Positions 16,518 to 26,900 of a stretch of 64,000 nt of DNA are shown here, in pieces (position 1 is the first letter of the stretch; each line of letters starts with the position of its first letter). A program made the position numbers and the translations under genes. The DNA is taken from the NCBI RefSeq assembly GCF_015687175.1, contig NZ_JADPQG010000002.1:496001-560000 (forward strand), given 5' to 3'. Origin of the DNA: Reinekea sp. G2M2-21. Its GTDB lineage: Bacteria; Pseudomonadota; Gammaproteobacteria; Pseudomonadales; Natronospirillaceae. The notes below the pieces were generated by a model. That model searched no databases, was not told the origin of the DNA, and saw only the letters and a list, made by a program, of their open reading frames with translations.

Positions 16518-19500
16518 ATGAAGGGTATCCGTCCAGCTGCGAAAGTGAGACCTAGGGCCGTGGCTGTTTTAGTTGCTGGCATTATTTTGTCTTCAGCAAC
16601 TACTGTCGCTTACCGATTGTGCAGTTTTTTCAGGGAGTTAATCAGAGGTATCAAGTGTTTAACTCTAGCAAAACACAAGAGTAGCACACTAAGATTATTA
16701 GCTCTGTCTCTGTTAATGGGTTCTGGTTATGCCGCAACCCTAGGAGACCCTGTTTTCCCACAGGTTAATGCGCCTGAGGACATAGCTGCTGAAGCAACAG
16801 GTGCATTGACTTATGTAAGCATCGGCACGGGTTTGGCAGTGGATGAGATAGACGGCAATATCCCTGCGACAGCCGATAATTTGGGTCCGTATAGTTTAGG
16901 TTCTACAATAATTCAGTGGAGCGCCACAAACAGTGCCGGAAACACGGGTACAGCAGTTCAAATAATTACTATAGTTGACACAACGAAGCCCACCCTAACA
17001 ACAAACCTTCCAGCTAATCCATATACAAACCAATCGACATTTCAATTTGAAGGCACAATAACGGATAACAGCTCAGCGCTGGCAAATTCGTTAATAATTG
17101 TGAATGGTGCCCAATCTGACTTGCCGCTAGTGGAAGGATCCTTTTCGCAGCCGCTAACGTTCATAGAAGGCATAAATGTCATTACGGTTATCGCCACAGA
17201 CTTCTCTGGAAACGAGTCGCGAACGACATATGCAATGTTTTTGGATACCACGACCCCTCGAATTGCTTGGAAGAGCTCGCTTTCGGCGACTAATTCCCAC
17301 CTATATACAGCAGATATATCGATTGATCTAAATACTCAAGCCGAACGCCAAATCGTAATCGTCGATAATGACACGGCGGTTTTCGAGGGCAGTTGGTCAT
17401 TAGTACCGACTCAGGATGGTTCAAATGGCGGAGATTACTCTAAAAGTGAACCCATTCAACTTTCGGGAGAGTATGTGGTTGAATCGGCTGAAGCAACGCT
17501 AACGGGCAGCTGGATAGAGTCAACGACTATTCCGGGTTATGTTGGAGCCAATTATTTATACAGCGCAGCAAACCCTTCTCCGCTTGCCAACCAAATTACC
17601 TGGCCTATATCGAATATAACAGGGATTAAGAGTCTATCTGTAAACTTCACCAGTGACGCCAGTCGAACACAAAATGCTGTCTATCGTGTACAGCATGTGG
17701 CTGGTACTACTGAAGTGGTGGTGAATCAGAAAATGGGTGGAGGAGAATGGTATCGGCTGGGTGAGTTTGAACTTGACGAGAATAGTTCCGTCACTCTGCT
17801 TGGTTCCGCTGATGGTTATACAATTGCCGATGCCATCTTAGTTGGCGATGACACGACACCTTATTCAAAGGCATCGTATACCATCGATGCGCCAAAAACG
17901 GCACGCTACAGAGTCGAAGCACAATATGTTGCCGCCAGTAACCATAATCAAAAATCGATTTATGAAGTATATTGGTCCGACACAACTGGGTTGAACAAAT
18001 CTCTTACTTCTGAGGTGGATCAACGCAAAAACGGATCGATATGGCACCCGCTTGGCTATGTAGACTTAATTGTCGGTCAGTCTGTGAATGTTATCGTAAG
18101 AAGTGGCGCGACCTATTCAACCATCGCAGATGCAATAAGGATAGTTGAGGTTGATGCATCATTTGCACAGCCAGATGTGCAAGTCTTTGGTGCACTGGAT
18201 TCAGTCTTGTTGGATTTTAATACCAACTACCAACCTATCATTGCTGGTGAGTTTGATGGAAATGGCGGCTTTGAATTCACTGAATATGGTTTGCGAGGTG
18301 TGTCTGGAAATACTCTGGCACTCGACAAATACAGATCGGTTGATGATGATTTATCGATTTCAGTCGAACTATCGAAAATAAAATCCTATGACTTCGTCGG
18401 TTTGTTAGTAAGGGGCGATGAACTCGGTAATGGGTACCTTGTTCAAGCTCAAACAACCGACAATTATCTCGATCGGATATATCTAATGCGTCTGGATCAA
18501 GGTACTCCAACAAGCCTTGGTTATGTAGAGCGTGAGCTGGAAGAGGGTGAGCGTTTTGGTATTCAGGTTGAAGGTGATTCGTTTCAAGTTACTGTGAACG
18601 ATGTGCCAGTTGGGCCTGTCTTTGTGGACACGACGTACTCCAGCGGCCAAACAGGCGTCGCTTACCATTGGGAAAATGTGGGTGGAACCAGTTTTACAGA
18701 CGTTGTTGTAGCAGGCTCAAACCTCGCAAGTATTAGGCTTGATGGCTTTTCAGATTTCATTTCCAATTACGAAACTGTCGTTGTTGGTGAGTTCGATGGT
18801 ACAGGGTTCGAGTACACGGACAATGGCGTTCGTGGTTTAGTCGGTCAAACGTTAGCGCTGGATAAGAACCGACTATTTGCAGACAACCTGTCAATGTCCG
18901 TCGAACTTGTTGAAATAAACGAATGGGATCTTGTGGGGTTGGTACTAAGAGGTGACATCTATGGAAATGGTTATTTAGTACAGGCACAAACGGTCGACAA
19001 TGAGTTAGATCGAATTTATTTATTTCGTCTAAACAACGGAATAACTACCAGTATTGGTTATTTCGCACATGAATTGCAATCTGGTGACCGATTTGGTGTT
19101 CAGGTCGAAGGGAGTGTTTTTCAGATCACCGTCAACGATATTCCTGTCGGATCACCTTTTACCGATACGACCTATTCAACTGGGCGAACCGGTATATCGT
19201 ACTTACGCGGCAACTTTGGTGGAACGAGCTTCGACAATCTATATATTCGAAATCAAGAGTTAACGGGTGCGCAGTTTTCTGGATACGCTGATTTTGCATT
19301 GGATTTTGAAACCATAGCGGTTGGAAATTTCAACGACACTGGGTTTGAACCAACGGATCGAGGTATCCGAGGTCGCTCAGGTCAAACATTCGCATTGGAA
19401 AAATTTAGAACATTCGCTGATGACCTTTCTATTTCTGTAGAACTCACAGCAATATATAACGTCGATTATGCGGGACTCATCGTTAGGGCTGATGCTAAAG

Positions 19501-22500
19501 GCAACGGTTACCTGGTTCAAGCGAAAACAATCGATAACACAGTCGATGAAATACATTTAAAACGATTGGATAACGGGTCGGTTAACAGTATCGGGTATGT
19601 AAAGCACGAATTAAAAGTTGGCGATCGTTTTGGCGTCAAAGTACAAGGCGACGCTTTTCAACTCACCGTTAATGAAAACCCAACGGGTCCAATATTTTAT
19701 GATGATGCCTACCCGACAGGACGAATTGGCATAGCCTATGAAAGAGGTAACATTGGCGGAACGAGTATCGATCGTTTAGCGGTAAGCAATACCCGACTTC
19801 GCCACAATAAGCTGAATCTAATTCAGCAACCCAATGAATTCAGTGGTGAGATTTTAGTTAATGGGAACTTATTGCCCCTGACCGACGTAAACTCAACATT
19901 CACCGCCGACGTAACGCTGAACGACGGAACTAACAACTTAACTGCACGTTTTACAGACTCCGCCGGTAACTTCGCAGAATCTGACGTTTCCATATCAGTG
20001 GACACGGTTGCACCGACCATAACATTAGATCCACTGCCAGAAACGGTCTCTGCCGATCAATTGTTCGTAACAGGGAGCGTTCCGGGTGCAGAGAGAGTCA
20101 AAATTAATGGACGGTTGGCAACAATAGACAGTGAGGGCAATTTCTCTGGGCCACTTTTTGTAACTGAAGGCAATAATACTATTTCAGTTATTGCTTGGGA
20201 TGCAGCGGGTAACATGGCTCAGCAAACGGTAACCTTTACGCTGGATCGTACCCCTCCCGTGTTGGCCTGGATCGGCGAAAAAGCGATATCGGCTAAGCCA
20301 GCCTATTACGTCATGTGGAGCGTCAGTGATGAAAATAATATTAGCGATGTTGTGGTAACCCATCAGGGTGAGCCAATAGCAATTCAATCGCTCTCACCAC
20401 CAATGGCAATAGCGACGTTGGTAGAGGGACTAAACAGGATTACCGTGCGGGCCACGGATGAATACGGTAATCAGTCACAAATTGAAACGACCGTTTTAGC
20501 CGATTTCACCTCACCGACGGTATCGATCAAAAAAGAAGATGTTGCCATCGCGCATGACGCAACGGTTGTAATCTCTGATTTAAACGTACAGCTTGCACTG
20601 GATGTCGACGGCACCGGGACTGAATTAAACTCTGTTAACGCTACGCTTGATGGTGTCGACGTTAGTGTGCCAGTTGACGGTGGTTTGATGTCATTCACAT
20701 TGAACTCTGGCGCCGAGACGTTGGAAATCGTGGCCACCGACGCCGTGGGTAACAGTACTTCCATGCGCATTCATTTTAGCCTGGATCAACAGCCGCCAGC
20801 CGTTACCTGGCTGAGTGTCATTGAACCAACGAACAATCCTGCTTACCTTGCACGGTGGACAGCAACAGACATCAGTGGCATTTCGCTGCAGCAGTTCACA
20901 CAAAATGGTCAAGAAAAGGCATTCACCGCCCTTGATGATATGCATGAGGCTTCAGTGAACCTTATCGAAAGTGTTAATACCTTTAACCTGAGTGTGACCG
21001 ATACCGCAGGCAACGTGCAAACGTTGCAGCAGACGGTTTTACTCGATACCACAAAGCCGGTCATAACCCTTTTGCCCTTGGAGACTTTAACCGCCAGTGC
21101 TGTCATTAACGTGAGTGGCTCCGTGCAGGATGCAGTCGATGTTGTCCTGACGGTTTCTGGTCAAAACGTCGCCGTGAACGCGCAGGGCCAATTTGCCAGC
21201 GATATCACGTTAGTTGAAGGTGACAACGTGATAACGGTTCAGGCTGTAGATGCTTTGGGGAATCTTGAGCAGCAAACGGTGACGGTGGTGCGGGACCAAA
21301 CCGGTCCGGTTATCCAAGCCAGTTTACCGTTAACAGTCAGTAACCAAGTAATTACGCTGTCTGGCACGGCAGTGGATGAACGCACCAATGTTGCATCCAT
21401 CACGATTGAAAACATAACGACCGGTGTGCCTTTTTCGGCCAATGTGACGGCATCGCAATTTACCGGGGAACTGATATTACAACCGGGTATCAACCAAATA
21501 CGAATCGTCGCAACCGATGAACTCAACAACAGCAGCAGTTTGCAACTGCAAACTGAGCTACAGGCGGACGGTTTTCAGTGGCAGTGGTTGTCGCACAGCA
21601 ACAACGCCGATGTTGTAGATGCCGCCATTGTTCTGGAAGGTCTGCTGGAAACGGATATTCCGCAAGAAGACTTGTCGGTGTTGATCGGCGGCCAAAGCGC
21701 CACCATCAGCGAATGGGCCACAAACACATACAGCGTGAAGTCGACGCTTTTGCCGTTGGTCTTGGGCGACAACATAATCGAACTTTTTGTTAATTCGCCG
21801 TCCGCAACGTTGAACAGCAGCATTCGACTGGTACGCAAAGACGATAAGGTAACGGAACCTGCAAACGAGCCCACATTAACGATCCATTCGCCGGCCTCAG
21901 ACAGCCAGGTGAACAGCGAGTGGGTCATCGTCAGTGGTGAAGTGAAAGCAGATAACCGCCCAACGATCCACATAAATGGCGAGGCCGTCACTGTGGCCAC
22001 CAGCGTGCCTTACTACCGTTTTAACGAAACCATTGCCGTACCGCAAAACCAAACGGAATTCGACGTTGTCGTGACCGCAACTTTTGCAGACAACACACAA
22101 CTGACGCAAACCCGAACCTTGCACCTTGACCGCACCGCACCGGTCATCAGCCTGGCGAATAACTTGCTGGCATACCCAGGCGTCACCGCCATCTTAGAAG
22201 ATCCACTGCGGCTCAGCGGAACAGTCAGTGACCCTAACTTCAGCAGTATTTCCTTAAACGGTAATGTGCTCACGGTATCTCCGGTGGGCCAAGATACGTT
22301 TGCGTTTACCGCGTCCGTGCCGCTTGCCAATGGTGTTGAAACGACGTTGCAGTTCACCGCACAAGACAGCGCCGGCAATCTGTCTACGCTCAGCCACGTG
22401 GTGCGCGGTGACAGAACCATCGACGTAAACTGGCTACTACCGTTAAACAATAGCCAGTTGCTCACCTATGGCGACGCCTTTCCATTACAAGTCGTGGTGC

Positions 22501-23939
22501 AAGCGTCTGAAACCACCACCAGTGACCGATACCAGACACGTTGGCAAAATAATACCACCGCCACTACTGGCGACTGGCAGGCGATGACCTTCTCAAACGG
22601 CACGGCCGTCACCGAAGTGACATTACCGGGCACCGAAGGCGAATATCAGCTGGAGTTCCGCGTGATCGACGCTAACGATCAACGCTTGGCATCGCTGCCG
22701 CCGCGGCTGTTTAGTGTTAAGGCGCCTGCGCAAGTTCCGTTGTCGCTGATTAAAGTGTTACCCGAACAGGGTTCTCTAAACATCGACACCAAAGAGCAAA
22801 TATCGCTGTTCTTTAACCAAAGCATCGACCCAGCCTTGCTCGACATCCGTGTGCATGAAACCGCCTTTGGCAAAACCTGGATAAACCGGGACGCCAAAGG
22901 CACCGAGTTCTTTAACGCCAAAGGGCACCAACTGGTAGATGTGCAACGCGAACACGAATCCGTGCCGTTGGATATCCAATTGGTGGGCAGCAACAAAACC
23001 GTGTTGGTTAATTTAGGCCGAGAACCGGCTTACAACGCCACATTGTTTGTCGACGTGACCTATAACGGCGAGAGCTTTGCCCGTTATCAATACCAAACCC
23101 GAGTGTTACCAACCCTGATCAACATGGTTATCCGCGACCAATACAGCCGCGATGTTCCCAACTTGCGGGTCGAGTTTGCGGGGTATTCCGGTATCACCAA
23201 TGGCGATGGCTTGGTGCAGTTTGGCTACAAAGACAAGGGCACACCGTTGGCAGACGGCAACTATACGCTGTGGGTGAACCCTGATATGGAAAACGCCAAC
23301 TACGGTGAAACCAAGCTTACCGTGCCTGCGGAAGCAGGGCGCTTGAATGACTTTGGCATTATTCCGGTCAGCTTCTTAAACCCAGAAATTGGCGCGACAG
23401 TCCTCAGCTCGGGGGCGAACCACAGCTTGAATGGCGACGAATTGCTGCTGGACCTGACCCATGCCCAAGTCACCTTCGCCAATGGTGCCACCCAAGGTAA
23501 TGCCCATGTGCAATTTAATACCGCTGGCTACAACTACCCAACGCATGCGCTGGCCGAACCGAGTTGGCTGTACAGTGTTCAGCCTTTGGGCATCCGTTTA
23601 ACCGGCACGGCCACCATTAAACTGAAATTGCCCAAACACCAAAACAGTTGGGAATACCTGCCCGCCAACGGCACGCTCATGTTGGCCGTGGCAGTGAACC
23701 CGGATAACGAAATGATAGAACCGATTGGCCTCGCGGAACGCCAAGGCAACTACGCCGTATTCCTGAACCCAGAGAGCGTCACCGTATTGGACCACCTTGG
23801 GGTGATATTCCTGCCCGAAGCATTCCAACCGACCTTAGAGGCGTTTCACAACAACGAATTCAGCTTCCCGGTGATGATGGCGAAGCTGGCCGAAATGGCA
23901 AGACAGTATGAGCCCGAGCAAATGGAAGTGACTCAATGA
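16518..23939 (+). CDS. Giant exported multidomain adhesin-like protein (gene A)
   Basis: 2473 aa. The unusual N-terminus has a basic stretch and a hydrophobic segment (VAVLVAGIILSSATTVAY), then a second hydrophobic signal ending GYAA at about residue 75, which may be an extended signal peptide. Domains in order: HYR-like (about 80-155); Ig-like; two golvesin-type carbohydrate-binding-like domains (about 315-545, with EWYRLGEFEL and YTIADAILV); three tandem LamG-like repeats (about 560-1090); and many bacterial Ig-like domains (about 1095-1970). An SbsA-like Ig (LPEQGSLNIDTKEQISLFF) and a carboxypeptidase-regulatory-like plus unknown C-terminal domain complete it. The stop overlaps gene B by 4 bp. 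It is probably a cell-surface or secreted partner of gene B. Base composition shifts from AT-rich in the 5' half to GC-rich in the 3' part. Confidence 0.82.
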   Translation: MKGIRPAAKVRPRAVAVLVAGIILSSATTVAYRLCSFFRELIRGIKCLTLAKHKSSTLRLLALSLLMGSGYAATLGDPVFPQVNAPEDIAAEATGALTYVSIGTGLAVDEIDGNIPATADNLGPYSLGSTIIQWSATNSAGNTGTAVQIITIVDTTKPTLTTNLPANPYTNQSTFQFEGTITDNSSALANSLIIVNGAQSDLPLVEGSFSQPLTFIEGINVITVIATDFSGNESRTTYAMFLDTTTPRIAWKSSLSATNSHLYTADISIDLNTQAERQIVIVDNDTAVFEGSWSLVPTQDGSNGGDYSKSEPIQLSGEYVVESAEATLTGSWIESTTIPGYVGANYLYSAANPSPLANQITWPISNITGIKSLSVNFTSDASRTQNAVYRVQHVAGTTEVVVNQKMGGGEWYRLGEFELDENSSVTLLGSADGYTIADAILVGDDTTPYSKASYTIDAPKTARYRVEAQYVAASNHNQKSIYEVYWSDTTGLNKSLTSEVDQRKNGSIWHPLGYVDLIVGQSVNVIVRSGATYSTIADAIRIVEVDASFAQPDVQVFGALDSVLLDFNTNYQPIIAGEFDGNGGFEFTEYGLRGVSGNTLALDKYRSVDDDLSISVELSKIKSYDFVGLLVRGDELGNGYLVQAQTTDNYLDRIYLMRLDQGTPTSLGYVERELEEGERFGIQVEGDSFQVTVNDVPVGPVFVDTTYSSGQTGVAYHWENVGGTSFTDVVVAGSNLASIRLDGFSDFISNYETVVVGEFDGTGFEYTDNGVRGLVGQTLALDKNRLFADNLSMSVELVEINEWDLVGLVLRGDIYGNGYLVQAQTVDNELDRIYLFRLNNGITTSIGYFAHELQSGDRFGVQVEGSVFQITVNDIPVGSPFTDTTYSTGRTGISYLRGNFGGTSFDNLYIRNQELTGAQFSGYADFALDFETIAVGNFNDTGFEPTDRGIRGRSGQTFALEKFRTFADDLSISVELTAIYNVDYAGLIVRADAKGNGYLVQAKTIDNTVDEIHLKRLDNGSVNSIGYVKHELKVGDRFGVKVQGDAFQLTVNENPTGPIFYDDAYPTGRIGIAYERGNIGGTSIDRLAVSNTRLRHNKLNLIQQPNEFSGEILVNGNLLPLTDVNSTFTADVTLNDGTNNLTARFTDSAGNFAESDVSISVDTVAPTITLDPLPETVSADQLFVTGSVPGAERVKINGRLATIDSEGNFSGPLFVTEGNNTISVIAWDAAGNMAQQTVTFTLDRTPPVLAWIGEKAISAKPAYYVMWSVSDENNISDVVVTHQGEPIAIQSLSPPMAIATLVEGLNRITVRATDEYGNQSQIETTVLADFTSPTVSIKKEDVAIAHDATVVISDLNVQLALDVDGTGTELNSVNATLDGVDVSVPVDGGLMSFTLNSGAETLEIVATDAVGNSTSMRIHFSLDQQPPAVTWLSVIEPTNNPAYLARWTATDISGISLQQFTQNGQEKAFTALDDMHEASVNLIESVNTFNLSVTDTAGNVQTLQQTVLLDTTKPVITLLPLETLTASAVINVSGSVQDAVDVVLTVSGQNVAVNAQGQFASDITLVEGDNVITVQAVDALGNLEQQTVTVVRDQTGPVIQASLPLTVSNQVITLSGTAVDERTNVASITIENITTGVPFSANVTASQFTGELILQPGINQIRIVATDELNNSSSLQLQTELQADGFQWQWLSHSNNADVVDAAIVLEGLLETDIPQEDLSVLIGGQSATISEWATNTYSVKSTLLPLVLGDNIIELFVNSPSATLNSSIRLVRKDDKVTEPANEPTLTIHSPASDSQVNSEWVIVSGEVKADNRPTIHINGEAVTVATSVPYYRFNETIAVPQNQTEFDVVVTATFADNTQLTQTRTLHLDRTAPVISLANNLLAYPGVTAILEDPLRLSGTVSDPNFSSISLNGNVLTVSPVGQDTFAFTASVPLANGVETTLQFTAQDSAGNLSTLSHVVRGDRTIDVNWLLPLNNSQLLTYGDAFPLQVVVQASETTTSDRYQTRWQNNTTATTGDWQAMTFSNGTAVTEVTLPGTEGEYQLEFRVIDANDQRLASLPPRLFSVKAPAQVPLSLIKVLPEQGSLNIDTKEQISLFFNQSIDPALLDIRVHETAFGKTWINRDAKGTEFFNAKGHQLVDVQREHESVPLDIQLVGSNKTVLVNLGREPAYNATLFVDVTYNGESFARYQYQTRVLPTLINMVIRDQYSRDVPNLRVEFAGYSGITNGDGLVQFGYKDKGTPLADGNYTLWVNPDMENANYGETKLTVPAEAGRLNDFGIIPVSFLNPEIGATVLSSGANHSLNGDELLLDLTHAQVTFANGATQGNAHVQFNTAGYNYPTHALAEPSWLYSVQPLGIRLTGTATIKLKLPKHQNSWEYLPANGTLMLAVAVNPDNEMIEPIGLAERQGNYAVFLNPESVTVLDHLGVIFLPEAFQPTLEAFHNNEFSFPVMMAKLAEMARQYEPEQMEVTQ
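18190..19790 (+). repeat. Three tandem LamG-like coding repeats in gene A
   Basis: Three diverged units of about 180 residues each carry the same landmarks: VxGEFDGxGFExTxxGxRG, LALDKxR--DDLS-SVEL, GNGYLVQAxTxDN, GDRFGVxVxG-xFQ-TVN, and a closing GGTSxDxL. They look like concanavalin-fold (LamG/DUF1080-like) carbohydrate-binding domains that arose by duplication. Confidence 0.75.
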
Positions 23940-26900
23940 AATTAACGACTCTTAACCTGCGACCATCCCGTTTACTGGCGGCCTTGCTGGCAATGGCCTT
24001 TGCTGGGCACACTCAGGCCTTTTTATTTGGGGGGTTGGAAGGTCCCAATCCCATGTGGGGCTTTATTAACAATGTGAACCTGTACAAGGGTCACATGTAT
24101 GCCCGCGGTATTTACACCAACGAAAACGGCAACATGGTGTATGTGGTTTACGATGCGACGGGAAAAGAAATAGAAGAAATAGGTGCCATTGAAGAAAGCG
24201 GAGAATACGACAAGTCGTTTCTGTTGTCGGCGCGCGAGTACAATCAATACATTGCTCATTACAACCAGCAAATGCAGAGTTTTACCGATTTCTATGGCAA
24301 TGATCTGGGCATTGAACCGGAACTGTTAACCGCCGAAGAATATGAGGCGCGTCGCGGCTCGCTGGTGGTCGCCGATGCAAATAATACCCCCTGGAACGGG
24401 GATCTGGCTTCCCACACCCTGCGTGACTCTACCCGTTCGGTTTTGGTGTTTCCGGAAGCCCTGCTGTATACCGACTCAACGCAATACCTGTTGGCGCAGT
24501 ACCCGGTCGATTTAACCGACAACAGCATTGCGTTGCCGCAGGATATCAGTTCACTCATCATTGGCTTCGACGGAAAAATACGCCAGCAACGCGCCGACCG
24601 CATCAGCTTACGTTCTATTTTTTACGAAGACACCAGCCGAGAACTTAACGACCCCGAACGCTATGACGGTTCTTACTACACCATGCGTCAGGACTTCACC
24701 GAAGAAGATTTGTCCTTGGTGTCACCCATTTCTGGTGTTGCTATTACGACCTTTTTAGGATTGCATGGTGGAGGATTAACCAACGCCAATGGTAGTTTCA
24801 ACATAGATGTTCGTGGCACTCCTTGCCCGCGTTTCTCATACGACTACCCTATTTATCTGGAAGCGCAATTACCCTACCGGCCGTTCAACCCAGAACAGCC
24901 CGGCGCCAGCGTGTACTACCTGAATAAACAGGTCAATTTTTCCTGCAATGGCTATGGGCCTTCATTTTTTAAGCCTGTGCAACGCACCGATTTTGTTGTC
25001 GACGTCAACCTGCTTAATGGTGACTTTTTATTCCCCAATGTCGAATTAGCCAGCGAAACCGATGACCCAAAATTGGTGTACGACTTTAAAGAACCAACCG
25101 CGAATGCCAATGGCGAAGAAGGGGCCAGATTCGAGTACATTACCTTTGATCAATACGACTTCGACCTGGACGGCGAGTACGACATTTCGGTGTGTGGCAA
25201 CCTAAACGACGCAGGCGCGTTTATTCCGCTCGACTCCGGCGAACAGTGCACCAAAACCAACATTCAGGGCATTTACCTGTCGGGCTACCCTGAGCGCCCC
25301 AATACCTGTACCGATACCGATGCTGACGGCCAGATAAACCCCGAAGACCCACAATGCCAACCACAGTTCACGCGCCTGGTGGACACCCAAAAGATCAACC
25401 AAGACATCGGTCTGGTGACCAAAATGGCCCAACAGCATGTGCAAGACACCGACCTGTTTATTGTGCGCAAAGCTAACGGCCAGTTAGTGGCCATGCGCCA
25501 GGGCCTGAAAGACGATGAAAAAGCCTACGGCCCGTCCCGCAACGACTTGCAAGCCGCCACCAATGAAGTGAAAGCCAACTACCGTATGCTCATGCGGGGG
25601 CCAAAGTCGCACATTTCACGTGCGTTTGAATATTCCCGCCTGCGCGACGACAGCAACGGCTTCAGCCAATGGCAGCAAGACAGCAACATGGCGCCGGAAC
25701 TGCAGAAACTGGATGAGGCAGACCACTTACGCACCGGCGAATTACTCGAAGTTTGGGCCATTAACCGGGTCACCGGCTACATGGGCAAAGCCGAGCTGGA
25801 AATGACCCCCGCACAAATCAGCAACGGCATACTGGATACCATTGTCCCCACCATTGAAATGCGCCCCCCAAACCTCAAAGTTTGGGCCGAACGCGTGTAC
25901 GACATTGAAGCCGGGCTCACCCAAGGTGAACAACGCCGTTACCTGATTGGCAATGAAGGCATCGGTGAAGCCGACGATACCTATATTCAGATTAACGTGG
26001 AATGGTACGACGAAGACGGCACGGCGCTACCCGACGCGCTGACCGACTATGGCTTTACCGGCCGCCTGGCGTACGTCAGTGACGGGAATACCCTCACCGA
26101 CGCTAGCCAAGCGGGCCAAGCCCGCTTTGCCATTAAACCCGGCACCCACGTAGAACTGGTGCGGCTGTCAGGCAATATCGACAATCAACACTATTACGTG
26201 CAAGTTAATGCCGTCCCCGAAAGCCAGTTCGATGACTTTGGCCTCGCCGGGAACAGCAGTGCCACGCAAGACCGATCTGCCGAAGCCACCTTTGAAGAGG
26301 TAGAACACAACCTGTATCGCCCGGAGCGGTTTGTTCCGTTTAAAACACCGCAGTATGATGAGAAATTATCAACAGAACTAAAGCAACTCTATTCAATTGC
26401 AAAACAGAGTCATTTGGCCAATGGCGGCTCCGCAGAAGATTGGCACCCTCCCCTGCCAAGCGTTGACTGGATGTATCGGCCAGAATATCAATTCAGTGTA
26501 TTTGACTTAACGGTTAACCATGTAAATCTAACGAATACTAGCGACGGTAATGATCGTGATGTATTGGAGAACGCTTTTCATGTAGTTGACGTTCAAAGTG
26601 ACAATATCAGTGTTTTATTCGACATCATCGCACCAGAGTTAGAAGCATTGTCTAAACTTGAATCCCCCGAAAGACTCACTCTTTCCCTAGGACCACAAGA
26701 GTTTGAAATTGCTTACGGGAATAACGGACAAGTAGAGTTCTCCAATCTCACTGCGATGAGTAGCTTGGGCGCAGAAGACTTTCTGACTTTGAAGCTTTAC
26801 GCTAACCACGATGCTCAAAACGTATTGTGGGAAATGTCTCTAGAATCCAAATCTGTCATTTATCATTCGTTAGCTCAGGAGCCGATTAACGCAACTCGAG

